Shown here: positions 1-6,660 of the stretch, one piece after another
Layout of the letters: every line of letters begins with the position of its first letter
Numbering within the stretch: position 1 is the first letter of the stretch
NCBI GenBank assembly: GCA_019234035.1
Contig: JAFALX010000186.1
Location: 1-16,550 of the forward strand
DNA from: Candidatus Dormiibacterota bacterium
GTDB lineage: Bacteria; Chloroflexota; Dormibacteria; Aeolococcales; Aeolococcaceae
Direction: 5' to 3'
Length of the DNA: 16,550 nucleotides
Made by a program: the position numbers and the translations under genes
Notes under the pieces: generated by a model
What the model was told of the DNA's origin: nothing
What the model saw: the letters and a program-made list of their open reading frames with translations, nothing else
Database searches by the model: none

Positions 1-480
1 CATACAGGAGCGGGTCGAACGTGCGAATCACCGTCCGGTCCTGCACGTAGATGAACCGCATCACCGCGTTCACGTTGCGGAACAACACAATCGCTCTGCG
101 TCCCTGGGTCAGGCGGCGAAGCACGTCATCCTGCGTCGCCAGGAAGCCGTTGGACTCGACGGACACGACCCAGGTGCCGAGCCGAGCTCGGTGGCCTCAA
201 CCGCGGTCGCGTAGTGCGGGAGCTGCTGGTCTGCGGCCCAGGCCCGAACCTCGGGCGCCTTCCCAGCCGGCACGGCCGGGTCGGGCACCATGGCGGCCAG
301 CACGTCCGCGGCACGCGCCGCTTCGAGCAGCGCCACGCAGTATCCGTTTGTCTCCCACTGCTGAACCCAGACGTACTCGCGCGCCGACGCACGCTCGCCG
401 GCACCGCGCAGACGCCACTCGATGTCGAGCGCGCGTCCGCCGAGGCGGTCAAGAAATCGTGGGCGCCGCGGGCTGGTCAT
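1..480 (-). pseudogene. DUF6461-like protein gene, frameshifted and cut by window edge
   Basis: No biochemical role is known to me. Reading from ATG 480, about 100 residues are in one frame (segments YVWVQQWETNGYCVALL, then HYATAVEATELG). After codon 183-181 the coherent sequence continues in another frame from base 178 (GTWVVSVESNG, RRAIVLFRNVNAVMRFIY, RTFDPLLY) to the window edge. The second part closely resembles what I recall of the actinobacterial DUF6461 C-terminus (a W-V-V-x-V-E-x-N-G-type segment, then F-R-N-V-N-A-V-x-R-F-x-Y and F-D-P-L). Two bases are left over between the frames, so one base seems lost in the repeat CTCGG-CTCGG. The start lies inside the end of the preceding ligase gene (32-base overlap), so it is probably last or late in the proC operon. 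The frameshift could be a true mutation or a sequencing error; the otherwise intact second frame favours error or recent loss. The family name is from memory of the pattern. Confidence 0.55.
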
Positions 481-1597
481 CGCGCAGCTCCTGCACGAGG
501 CTGTCCACGACATCATGCAGCGAGCCGCCGCCGTTCACGATCTCGCGCTGACGGACCGTCGATGAACCGCGCCGCAGGATGTCGGCCGCCGCGTGCAGCT
601 CGGCGCTGCAACGCAGACGCCCCGCAATCGGTGTCAGATCCTCGATCAGCTCCTCGATGGCAGTGCGCAGCGGCACGGTCGTTCCGGCCTCGTCGACGAT
701 GATCGACGCGTCCAGCCCGAACCGCGCCGCGCGCCACTTGTTCTCGCGCACGAGCCATGACCGCGGCACGGGCAGCGAGTAGCCGCGGTCCAGCTGCGTG
801 TCGAACTGGTGCACGAGACACTGGCTCAGCGCGGCCACCACCGCCACCTCGCGCAGCGTGGGAATGCCGTCGCACACGCGCATCTCGATGGTGCCAAAGC
901 CCGGGTGCGGCCGGATGTCCCACCACACCTCGCGGATCGAGCTGATGGTGTGCGCGGCGATCAGCGTGTCCATCAGGCCCTCGAACTCGGGCCATCCGGA
1001 CAGCTGCCATGGCGGTCCCGCCGTGGGCAAGCCCTCGAACACCTTGCTGCGCCACGACGACAGCCCGGTGTCGTGCCCCATCCAGAACGGGCTCGACGCG
1101 CTCAGCCCCAGGAAGTGCGGGATGTACGCGGAGAGTGCGTTCACCATCGCGATCGCCTTTTCGGGGCTGCGCACCCCGACGTGCACATGGATGCCGAAGA
1201 TCTGCAGCTGCCGCGCCGGCCACTGCATGTCGTCGATCAGCTGCTGATACCGCTGATCCGGCGTGATCTCCTGCGTCGCCGGGTCGGTGAACGGATGGGT
1301 CCCCGAGCACATCAGCGCGAGACCGTGCTTCTCGGTGTGCGACTGCAGTTCCTCGAGCGTTGCGGCGAGGTCGGCGCGCGCGTCGCCGGCGGTCTGGCAG
1401 ATGCCGGTGATGATCTCGATCGTCGACTGCAGCAGCTCCGGCTTCGCCTTGGGGTGATGGCCGCCGTGCGCCGCGCCCATCTCCGCGAGGATCTGCTGCG
1501 CGCCGCTCACCAGCTCCCGTGACGTCGGGTCGATGAGCTCGAGCTCCACCCCGACGCCGATGCTCGGACCGGCGCTGGGAGCGAAGTCGACCGGCAT
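449..1597 (-). CDS. ybdK: GCS2-family carboxylate-amine ligase (YbdK-type glutamate-cysteine ligase homologue)
   Basis: Predicted ATP-dependent cytoplasmic ligase of the GCS2 family, which joins glutamate to cysteine or a similar amine; YbdK members have weak or uncertain gamma-glutamylcysteine activity. The 382 residues are the usual length. Visible family marks are GVELELID at residues 16-23, the IFGIHVHVGV core at 133-142, WWDIRPHPGFGTIEMRVCD at 225-243, and RENKWRAARFGLDA at 284-297. The ATG start lies 9 bases after the stop of the small upstream gene, with only a weak AGTAGG purine stretch, so expression probably depends on coupling within the proC operon. Its 3' end overlaps the following DUF6461-like gene. 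A role in mycothiol or ergothioneine synthesis (EgtA-like) is possible, but no other gene of those pathways is in the window. Confidence 0.9.
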   Translation of the reverse strand: MPVDFAPSAGPSIGVGVELELIDPTSRELVSGAQQILAEMGAAHGGHHPKAKPELLQSTIEIITGICQTAGDARADLAATLEELQSHTEKHGLALMCSGTHPFTDPATQEITPDQRYQQLIDDMQWPARQLQIFGIHVHVGVRSPEKAIAMVNALSAYIPHFLGLSASSPFWMGHDTGLSSWRSKVFEGLPTAGPPWQLSGWPEFEGLMDTLIAAHTISSIREVWWDIRPHPGFGTIEMRVCDGIPTLREVAVVAALSQCLVHQFDTQLDRGYSLPVPRSWLVRENKWRAARFGLDASIIVDEAGTTVPLRTAIEELIEDLTPIAGRLRCSAELHAAADILRRGSSTVRQREIVNGGGSLHDVVDSLVQELRDDQPAAPTIS

Positions 1598-1606
1598 TGC
1601 GTGCGC

Positions 1607-1891
1607 CTACTTCGCGAGTCGCGCTCCGATCTCGCGGCGGTAGCTGGGGAAGTAGCCCTCGATGACGTCGATGTCGAACGACGGCAGGATCGACGTCACG
1701 GGCTCGTGCTCGAGCAGGAAGTGAAACGTCTCCTCCACCAGGCGCTTGGTGGCGACACCGGGCGCAAGCAACGCCGCCTCCTCCTCGTGCACGGTGACCT
1801 CGAAATCCTTGGCGCCGACTGTGACGTGGTAGCGAACACGATCGCGGTCCTGCTCTCCCTCCCCCACCACGACGACGGCCTCGCTGCTCAC
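1607..1891 (-). CDS. conserved hypothetical protein, 94 aa
   Basis: Small acidic soluble protein without a signal peptide or membrane segment. The N-terminal half (residues 1-45) looks like beta strands ending in FEVTVHEEEAALL. The C-terminal half reads ATKRLVEETFHFLLEHEP-TSILPSFDIDVIEGYFPSYRREI, a pattern I recall from conserved uncharacterised actinobacterial proteins of about this size. The GTG start at 1891 overlaps the proC stop as GTGA, and the stop lies 9 bases before the ligase gene, so it is translationally coupled inside the operon. No catalytic motif is visible. The function is unknown; a small accessory or regulatory role is only a guess from its position. Confidence 0.8.
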   Translation of the reverse strand: MSSEAVVVVGEGEQDRDRVRYHVTVGAKDFEVTVHEEEAALLAPGVATKRLVEETFHFLLEHEPVTSILPSFDIDVIEGYFPSYRREIGARLAK

Positions 1892-2766
1892 GACCGTTCT
1901 CCGGGTCGCGTGCGGGTCTCGAATCCGGGCCGCTTCTCGAGCACGGCCTCGAGATGCTGCGTGCGCTCGAACGCCGCCCAGACGGCGTCACTCACGACCG
2001 TGCGCAGCCGGCCGCGTTCCAGCTGATACAGCGCCTCCGCCGACGTGCCGCCCGGCGACGTCACCATGTCGCGCAGCTCGGCGACGTGCTTTCCCGAACC
2101 GAGCGCGAACGCCGCGGATCCCTGCATCGTGTCGAGCACCAGCTCGCGCGCGACGTGACGGGGAAAGCCAAGGTGCACCGCCGCATCGGTGAGTGCTTCG
2201 ATGAACAGGAAGATGTACGTGGGGCCGGTGCCGCTCACGGCCGTCGCCATCGCCACCTGACGCTCGTCGTGCACCTCGAACTCGCGTCCCAGCGCCGACA
2301 GCATCGCGCGCGTGCGCACCTTGCCCTGGGCGTCGACGCTCTCGGTCGCGTACCAGACCGTCACGCCCTGGCCGATCTGCGCCGGCGTGTTCGGCATCGA
2401 GCGCACGATTGCGGGATGGTCGAGCGCCTTGCCCAACGCATGGGTGCTGGCGCCCGCGATGATGCTGATGACCAGCTGTTCCGGCGGCAGGATTGCACGC
2501 AGCTCGTCGCTGACAGACGGCAGCATCTGCGGCTTCACGCCGAGCAGCAGCACGTCCGCCTCGCGCGCGGCGACGGTGTTGTCGTCGGTGGTGCGCACAC
2601 CGTAGGTCTGCTCGAGCTGCTCGCGCCGCACTGCACGCGGATGGCTGGCGAGCACGTTGCGCGCGTCGATGAGCTCGCGCCGCAGCAGCCCCGCCAGCAT
2701 CGCCTCGGCCATGACGCCGGTGCCGATGATGCCGAGCCGCGCGTTGCCCAGCGCCGATTCGCTCAC
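1888..2766 (-). CDS. proC: pyrroline-5-carboxylate reductase
   Basis: Catalyses the last step of proline synthesis, NAD(P)H-dependent reduction of 1-pyrroline-5-carboxylate to L-proline in the cytoplasm. The N-terminal Rossmann motif is LGIIGTGVMAEAM (residues 11-23). The segment VRSMPNTPAQIGQG (121-134) and the SGTGPTYIF helix (178-186) are typical. The P5CR signature is seen as LRDMVTSPGGTSAEAL (231-246). The 292-residue length is slightly long because of a charged, Arg-rich C-terminal tail (from about 278). The GTG start at 2766 is preceded by TAAGGT ending 9 bases upstream and by no Shine-Dalgarno, suggesting a nearly leaderless mRNA. It is the first gene of a minus-strand operon, divergent from the methyltransferase gene. 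Confidence 0.96.
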   Translation of the reverse strand: MSESALGNARLGIIGTGVMAEAMLAGLLRRELIDARNVLASHPRAVRREQLEQTYGVRTTDDNTVAAREADVLLLGVKPQMLPSVSDELRAILPPEQLVISIIAGASTHALGKALDHPAIVRSMPNTPAQIGQGVTVWYATESVDAQGKVRTRAMLSALGREFEVHDERQVAMATAVSGTGPTYIFLFIEALTDAAVHLGFPRHVARELVLDTMQGSAAFALGSGKHVAELRDMVTSPGGTSAEALYQLERGRLRTVVSDAVWAAFERTQHLEAVLEKRPGFETRTRPGERS

Positions 2767-2775
2767 AGTCGCGCC

Positions 2776-2781
2776 ACCTTA
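2776..2781 (-). promoter_or_regulatory. candidate -10 element of proC operon (leaderless)
   Basis: TAAGGT on the minus strand fits the TANNNT form of actinobacterial -10 boxes and ends 9 bases before the GTG start of proC. No Shine-Dalgarno lies between, so transcription would begin one or two bases before, or at, the start codon. No good -35 hexamer is visible. Confidence 0.5.
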
Positions 2782-2846
2782 CCAGGGTCTCATCGCGCCG
2801 ATCAGCCCTGCGCAGAGTGCAACGTCCCAGAGGTGGGTCGCTGCAC

Positions 2847-2852
2847 TAGGCT
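2847..2852 (+). promoter_or_regulatory. candidate -10 element of the methyltransferase gene (leaderless)
   Basis: TAGGCT ends 8 bases before ATG 2861, and no Shine-Dalgarno precedes that ATG. The arrangement matches leaderless promoters, in which transcription starts at the A of the start codon. The -35 region is not recognisable. It faces away from the proC promoter within a 94-base divergent spacer. Confidence 0.5.
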
Positions 2853-2860
2853 CAGTCGCG

Positions 2861-3613
2861 ATGGTTGCCACCCCAAGCGTTGCGTCCGAATGGCTGCGCC
2901 GCTGGGACGCGCAGCAGCAGCTGCACATCCCGGACCGCGAGGACCGCTTCACGGCGATGACGGCGGCGGTCGCCGCCTACGCGGGCGACCGCCCCAAGGT
3001 GCTCGACCTCGGCTCGGGCCCGGGATCGCTGAGCGCGCGCGTGCTGCAGCGGCTTCCCGAGGCCGAGATCGTCGCGCTCGACACCGACCCGGTGCTGCTC
3101 GCCATCGGCCGCCGCGCCCTCGATTCGGCGCGCGTCCACTTCGTTGACGTCGACCTGCGCGGCGCCTGGACCGAGCAGCTGCCGATCGATCCCCCGTTCG
3201 ACGCCGCCGTCTCGACCACCGCCTTGCACTGGCTGCGCCTCGACCAGCTCCTCCCCTTCTACCGACAGCTTGCCTCCGTGCTCCGCCCCGGCGGCGTGTT
3301 CCTCGACGGCGACCGCTTCGACTTCGACCACGACCAGCGGACAATCGGCGCCGGCGCCGCCGCCGCCCAGCCGGAATGGCCGCCGCTGCCGGAAGGTGCC
3401 GAGGACTGGCCGGCCTGGTGGGCGGCCGTGGAGGCACAGCCCGAGTTTCGCGAGGAGGCGGAGCTGCGCCACGCGCGGCATCACGAGCATCCGCATGACC
3501 ACGAGCACCACACCTACGAGTTCCACCGCGCCACGCTGCTGGCGGCAGGGTTCTCCGAGGTCGGCACGATCTGGCAGCACCTCGTCAACCGAGTCCTGAT
3601 CGCGATCCGCTGA
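2861..3613 (+). CDS. class I SAM-dependent methyltransferase with His-rich C-terminal segment
   Basis: Predicted cytoplasmic methyltransferase using S-adenosylmethionine; the substrate is unknown. Of 250 residues, about 45-150 form the Rossmann core: motif I VLDLGSGPGSL, then EIVALDTDPVLLAIGRRAL (acidic residue for ribose binding), motif IV-like FDAAVSTTALHWL, and LRPGGVFLDGD. This resembles Tam/UbiE-like small-molecule methyltransferases. Residues 204-222 carry nine histidines (HARHHEHPHDHEHH-TYEFH), followed by the usual ending RATLLAAGFSEVGTIWQH. ATG 2861 was chosen because it follows a TAGGCT -10 box by 8 bases and begins the recognisable protein. The open frame extends further upstream, but that part runs into the proC region and lacks family features. 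The His cluster might bind a metal, which would be unusual for this fold. Confidence 0.9.
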   Translation: MVATPSVASEWLRRWDAQQQLHIPDREDRFTAMTAAVAAYAGDRPKVLDLGSGPGSLSARVLQRLPEAEIVALDTDPVLLAIGRRALDSARVHFVDVDLRGAWTEQLPIDPPFDAAVSTTALHWLRLDQLLPFYRQLASVLRPGGVFLDGDRFDFDHDQRTIGAGAAAAQPEWPPLPEGAEDWPAWWAAVEAQPEFREEAELRHARHHEHPHDHEHHTYEFHRATLLAAGFSEVGTIWQHLVNRVLIAIR

Positions 3614-3651
3614 GCAGACGAGCCAGCTCTCGTCGCCCCGGCGTGAACACG

Positions 3652-3672
3652 CTGTCAACGCCCGCTTGACAG
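3652..3672. repeat. 7-bp inverted repeat CTGTCAA-N7-TTGACAG
   Basis: A perfect inverted repeat of 7-base arms with a 7-base G/C spacer lies 39 bases after the methyltransferase stop. The right arm contains a consensus -35 hexamer TTGACA (3666-3671), and a further CTGTCA occurs at 3702-3707. It could be an operator overlapping a promoter for the protease gene. A convincing -10 at 17-18 bases is lacking. As a terminator it is weak, since no T tract follows. Confidence 0.4.
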
Positions 3673-3736
3673 GGCCTCGATGGTTCGCTCACGAAAGGCT
3701 GCTGTCAGAAACACCGTGCCATCATCGAAAGCGGAT

Positions 3737-4693
3737 ATGGCCTCTCTGGAAACTCCCGGCGCCGAGCCGCCTCCTCCCCCGCCGCCGCCGCCCGTCTACT
3801 CGTGGCAGCCGGACTCCTCACAGAGCCCGTGGCTGCCCGACCATCCGGCGGGTCCGCCGCAGCCGCAGCTGCACTCGCCGACGGCGCCGCGTCAGCGGCG
3901 TGGCGCGGGTGGCGCGGCCGGCGGCATCGTTGCTGCGCTTGCTGCGTTCTTCAAGTACGGCCTGGTCGCGCTGAAGTTCGCCAAGATCGGGCCGACGGCG
4001 ATCTCGATGGTCATCGCCTTCGGCATCTACACGCTGTTCTTCGGTCCGTGGTTCGCCGTCGGCGTGGTGCTGCTGATCCTCGTGCACGAGATGGGGCACG
4101 TGCTGTTCTCGTGGATCGAGGGCGTGCCGATGTCACTCCCCGTGTTTCTCGGCCCATTCGGTGCGGTGACCCAGCTGCGCGGGCCGCTGCGCGACGCGAA
4201 ACAGGAGGCGATCATCGCGCTTGGCGGTCCGCTCGTCGGCACCGTTGCTGCGATCCTCGTCTACCTCTATGCAACGACCCTGCAGCCGGGCCACACCCAG
4301 GCATTCTTCTTTGCGCTGGCGTACTTCGGCTGCTTCATCAACCTGTTCAACCTCGTCCCGATGAGCCCACTGGACGGCGGTCGCATCGCCAACGCGATCA
4401 GCCGCTGGATGAACGTGGTGGGGCTCGCGATCATGCTCGGGTTCTTCCTGCTCTTCGGCAACATCTTCGCGCTGATCCTTTTCATCATCGGCCTCTTCAC
4501 CACCATCAGCCGTTTCCGCAACGCAGCGCGCGGCCTCGAGCCGCGATCGGTGCCGCCTGCGACGCGCGTGGTCATTGGAATCGTGTGGCTTGGAATGCTG
4601 GTTCTCGCAGCGGGCGGGCTGACGGTCACGCACCACGCCATCGTCAACGGCGGTGTCGTGCAGGGCGTGAACCAGTCGTCGCAGAACTTCTAG
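3737..4693 (+). CDS. site-2 protease family (M50) intramembrane metalloprotease
   Basis: Predicted zinc-dependent intramembrane protease that cuts membrane-bound substrates, for example anti-sigma factors or signal proteins; the substrate is unknown. The N-terminus is a Pro-rich cytoplasmic-looking tail (a run of nine prolines near residues 11-19, then PPQPQL). Hydrophobic helices follow, with the zinc motif HEMGH at 117-121 and the second ligand motif NLVPMSPLDGGR at about 205-216. Further helices run to a C-terminal segment ending VTHHAIVNGG. The 318 residues fit compact M50 proteins lacking PDZ or CBS domains. The start is uncertain: ATG 3680 and GTG 3716 are in frame upstream, and 3680 has AGGG five bases before it. 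ATG 3737 is preferred because TTGACA at 3666 would place transcription downstream of 3680. No partner gene is adjacent. Confidence 0.85.
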   Translation: MASLETPGAEPPPPPPPPPVYSWQPDSSQSPWLPDHPAGPPQPQLHSPTAPRQRRGAGGAAGGIVAALAAFFKYGLVALKFAKIGPTAISMVIAFGIYTLFFGPWFAVGVVLLILVHEMGHVLFSWIEGVPMSLPVFLGPFGAVTQLRGPLRDAKQEAIIALGGPLVGTVAAILVYLYATTLQPGHTQAFFFALAYFGCFINLFNLVPMSPLDGGRIANAISRWMNVVGLAIMLGFFLLFGNIFALILFIIGLFTTISRFRNAARGLEPRSVPPATRVVIGIVWLGMLVLAAGGLTVTHHAIVNGGVVQGVNQSSQNF

Positions 4694-4763
4694 CGCAGCG
4701 GCACCCGCGTGCCACCGCGGTCATCGCAACGTGACCGTGACATCGTCGGCCGTTCGCGTCTAC

Positions 4764-4769
4764 TAACGT
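4764..4769 (+). promoter_or_regulatory. candidate -10 element before GTG 4777 (leaderless)
   Basis: TAACGT ends 7 bases before GTG 4777 with no Shine-Dalgarno between. This has the same geometry as the ppa and APC transporter starts in this window, and it is the main evidence that 4777 is a genuine gene start. Confidence 0.45.
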
Positions 4770-4776
4770 TCGCGGC

Positions 4777-4998
4777 GTGACGACCGCTATCGCCCCCGCC
4801 ACGCAGCGGCGCCGCCCGTTCCGTCTGCCGCGCTTCGCCGCGGTGCCCAGGGCGCCTGCGTCGGATCACGTCCTGCTCGCCGAGGTCGCGGTGGTGTTTC
4901 TCGTCACGCTCGGTACCAGCTCCATCGGCAACCGCCACTCTCTATGTGGGGCCGCCATCTACGTCCCCGCGGCGCAACCCGAGGCAACCGAAACGTGA
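4777..4998 (+). CDS. short membrane-protein N-terminus, probably a gene remnant
   Basis: A 73-codon reading frame with a leaderless-type start. Residues 1-30 are basic and Ala/Pro-rich (RRRPFRLPRF). Residues 31-50 are SDHVLLAEVAVVFLVTLGTSSIG-like, the opening of a first transmembrane helix. From memory this resembles the N-terminus of actinobacterial CPBP-family intramembrane proteases, in which the helix leads into several more. Here it breaks off at about base 4927 into unrelated, low-complexity coding (NRHSLCGAAIYVPAAQPEATET). No continuation of a CPBP-like protein is seen in any frame. It is probably the 5' remnant of a deleted gene, although the GTGA overlap with the next frame leaves open a functional small protein. 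Codon 1-50 DNA is very G+C-rich (82% over 4801-4860). Confidence 0.4.
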   Translation: MTTAIAPATQRRRPFRLPRFAAVPRAPASDHVLLAEVAVVFLVTLGTSSIGNRHSLCGAAIYVPAAQPEATET

Positions 4999-5348
4999 CG
5001 CCTCGGATGGTCGCTTCGACAGGACTTACGTGGCTAACGACCTCGCTGTTGCCGCGGACTTCTCGTGTCGTGGCGGGTGTCGCAGGCGTCTTCCTGCTCT
5101 CTGCCGTCGTCGATATGTGGGTAGAAGGGACATTCTGCACGTGGCCGACGCTCGCTGTGGCGCTCGAGAGTGCGGGATGGGTGTTGTGCCTCGCCGCCAT
5201 TGCCGCTGCCGGTACCACGATATTGTTCCAACACAAGCTGCCCAGATCCGCCTGGGTTGGCCTCGGTGCAAACGCTGTGTTGATCGCTATCTACCTCGTC
5301 GTGTCGAGCGGACATATGCATCCCTGTGGTGGCGCTCTCGCGCTCTAG
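4995..5348 (+). CDS. hypothetical small membrane protein, three predicted helices
   Basis: A 117-residue protein of unknown function. It has three hydrophobic stretches: roughly residues 25-45 (VVAGVAGVFLLSAVVDMWV), 50-76 (LAVALESAGWVLCLAAIAAAGTTILF) and 84-104 (AWVGLGANAVLIAIYLVVSSG). Cysteines follow the first helix (TFCTW), lie in the second, and end the protein (HMHPCGG). GTG 4995 is chosen because GAGG lies 10 bases upstream and it overlaps the preceding stop as GTGA; ATG 5007 is an alternative. G+C falls to 57-58% over 5221-5340, well below its neighbours, which suggests different ancestry. The stop is 52 bases before the convergent yjbQ stop. I do not recognise the family. Confidence 0.6.
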   Translation: MTPRMVASTGLTWLTTSLLPRTSRVVAGVAGVFLLSAVVDMWVEGTFCTWPTLAVALESAGWVLCLAAIAAAGTTILFQHKLPRSAWVGLGANAVLIAIYLVVSSGHMHPCGGALAL

Positions 5349-5402
5349 CCCGCCCGGTGGTGCGACCGATTGCCCGCCGCAGTGCACGACGCCTATCGCC
5401 CC

Positions 5403-5804
5403 TCAGCCCTCGAGCATGGTCAGGCGTACCGTGCGTTGTGGATTGTCCTGGTTGGGATCGACGATGACGATGCTCTGCCACGTCCCCAGCTGCAGGCGAC
5501 CACCACGCACCGGAATCGTCAGCGACGGCGACACCAACACCGGCAGCAGGTGCGTCGCGCCGTGTCCTTGCGAACCGTGCTGATGCGTGTAGCGGACGTC
5601 GCGCGGCAGCAGCCGCTGCAGCGCCGCCTCGAGGTCGCGTTCGCTGCCGCTGCCCGTCTCCATCAACGCGACACCGGCGGTTGCGTGCGGCACGAACACG
5701 TTGAGCAACCCGTCGCCGCCGCGGTCCGCGAACTCCTGGACCTGTGCCGTGATGTCGGTGACGAACCGATCGTCGGTTCGCAGCTGCAGCTCCGTCTGGC
5801 GCAC
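5403..5804 (-). CDS. yjbQ: YjbQ/UPF0047 family protein
   Basis: Member of the secondary thiamine-phosphate synthase family (UPF0047), small cytoplasmic proteins that form trimers; weak thiamine-phosphate synthase activity is reported for the E. coli protein and the true role is unclear. The 133 residues are standard. Visible core motifs are LLNVFVPHATAGVALMETGSG (33-53), DLEAALQRLLPRD (57-69), YTHQHGSQGHGATHL (72-86), and the diagnostic GGRLQLGTWQSIVIVD (101-116). GTG 5804 is fixed by a strong AGGAGGGG five bases before it. The same frame stays open further upstream, but there it is out of frame with the lipoprotein gene. It is last in a five-gene minus-strand unit, 13 bases after the lipoprotein stop. 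Confidence 0.92.
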   Translation of the reverse strand: MRQTELQLRTDDRFVTDITAQVQEFADRGGDGLLNVFVPHATAGVALMETGSGSERDLEAALQRLLPRDVRYTHQHGSQGHGATHLLPVLVSPSLTIPVRGGRLQLGTWQSIVIVDPNQDNPQRTVRLTMLEG

Positions 5805-5807
5805 GGT

Positions 5808-5815
5808 CCCCTCCT
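5808..5815 (-). promoter_or_regulatory. strong Shine-Dalgarno of yjbQ
   Basis: AGGAGGGG on the minus strand, with the AGGAGG core five bases before GTG 5804, decides the start of this gene and rejects the longer open frame. Confidence 0.8.
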
Positions 5816-5817
5816 GA

Positions 5818-6660
5818 TCAGGTCGCCGGCGCGGCCGACGCGGACGGCAGCGGCGCCTGACACTGCGGGAACGGGAAGGATATCGAGTTGTAGAAGTCCT
5901 GGAAGACGGACAGCTGGTCCTTGGTCTGGTAGTTGAAGCCGATCTCCATCGTGTGTGTGGCGTCGAAGCGCAGGCGGATCGCGGCGTAGTTGGCGAGGCG
6001 TGACGCTGAGGACGCGGGCGACGAGCTTCCAGACGGGCTCGGCGTGGCCTGCGGGGCGCTGCCGCCCGACTGATACGAGTCGAGCTGTCCCGTGTAGCCG
6101 CAGATGATCTCCTGCTGCGAGTTCGCCTGCACGTAGCCGCTGGGTGCTTCGGAGCCGAGCGCGGCGCTGTTCGCCGCGGTGCGCACGACGATGGTCTGCT
6201 GCCCCTGCTGCGGCCGGAACAGCACATCGGCCGTCTCTTCGGCGAACGTCCACGTCTGCGGGATGAGCGCGCTGAAGCCGCGGTCCGACGACGAGTACGA
6301 CTGGTAGGCGCCATTCGAGGTCAGGTTCGGGTCGGCGACGATCCACCCGCTCGTGCTCGCGCCCTGCACCTTGTAGAAGCCACCGCCGGCGGCCTGGTAG
6401 TCCTGCACGGTGAGCACCGTCCCCTGCGCGGCGGTCGCCACGACCGGAGACGACGTGTCCGGATTCGAGTGAATGTTGAGGCCGAGCTGGCTGAGCACGG
6501 TGCGCTGCGAGCCGACGATCTTCGGCGTCGCGCTGGTCGACGGCGCCGCCGACTGCGCCGCGGTGGCGGACGGTGTCGTCGCCGACGACCCGCACGCGGC
6601 CACGAGCACGGTGCACACGACGCCGAGCGGCCCGACCACCACGTGCGCTCGCCGCATCAC
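5818..6660 (-). CDS. lipoprotein with SH3-like domain
   Basis: Predicted membrane-anchored extracytoplasmic lipoprotein. The signal peptide MMRRAHVVVGPLGVVCTVLVAAC ends in the lipobox VAAC (lipid-bearing Cys 23), followed by a Ser/Thr/Ala-rich linker to about residue 45. Residues about 55-115 (LGLNIHSNPDTSSPVV...GTVLTVQDY...FYKVQ...GWIVADP) have the order of a bacterial SH3 (SH3_3) domain, usually a cell-wall or peptide-binding module. Residues 120-265 form a second domain (RGFSALIPQTWTF, LFRPQ...TIVVRTA, TMEIGFNYQ, FQDFYNSISFPFPQC) resembling surface domains that include PsbP/DUF1795-like folds; a Ser/Pro insertion interrupts it near 205-225. GTG 6660 overlaps the stop of the deacetylase gene as GTGA; ATG 6657 is the next codon and equally possible. 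The ligand is unknown. Confidence 0.82.
   Translation of the reverse strand: MMRRAHVVVGPLGVVCTVLVAACGSSATTPSATAAQSAAPSTSATPKIVGSQRTVLSQLGLNIHSNPDTSSPVVATAAQGTVLTVQDYQAAGGGFYKVQGASTSGWIVADPNLTSNGAYQSYSSSDRGFSALIPQTWTFAEETADVLFRPQQGQQTIVVRTAANSAALGSEAPSGYVQANSQQEIICGYTGQLDSYQSGGSAPQATPSPSGSSSPASSASRLANYAAIRLRFDATHTMEIGFNYQTKDQLSVFQDFYNSISFPFPQCQAPLPSASAAPAT

Noticed and set aside
176..186. Programmed ribosomal frameshift in the DUF6461-like gene
   Set aside because: No slippery heptamer or downstream pseudoknot was seen; a lost base in the CTCGG repeat is a simpler explanation.
513..1991. Long minus-strand open frame of 492 codons
   Set aside because: It is Arg/Ala/Gly-rich without motifs and lies in another frame across the ligase and small gene, which have clear family features. 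It is a high-GC shadow.
2657..2860. Upstream extension of the methyltransferase frame
   Set aside because: It is antisense to the start of proC and lacks methyltransferase features; ATG 2861 follows a good -10 box.
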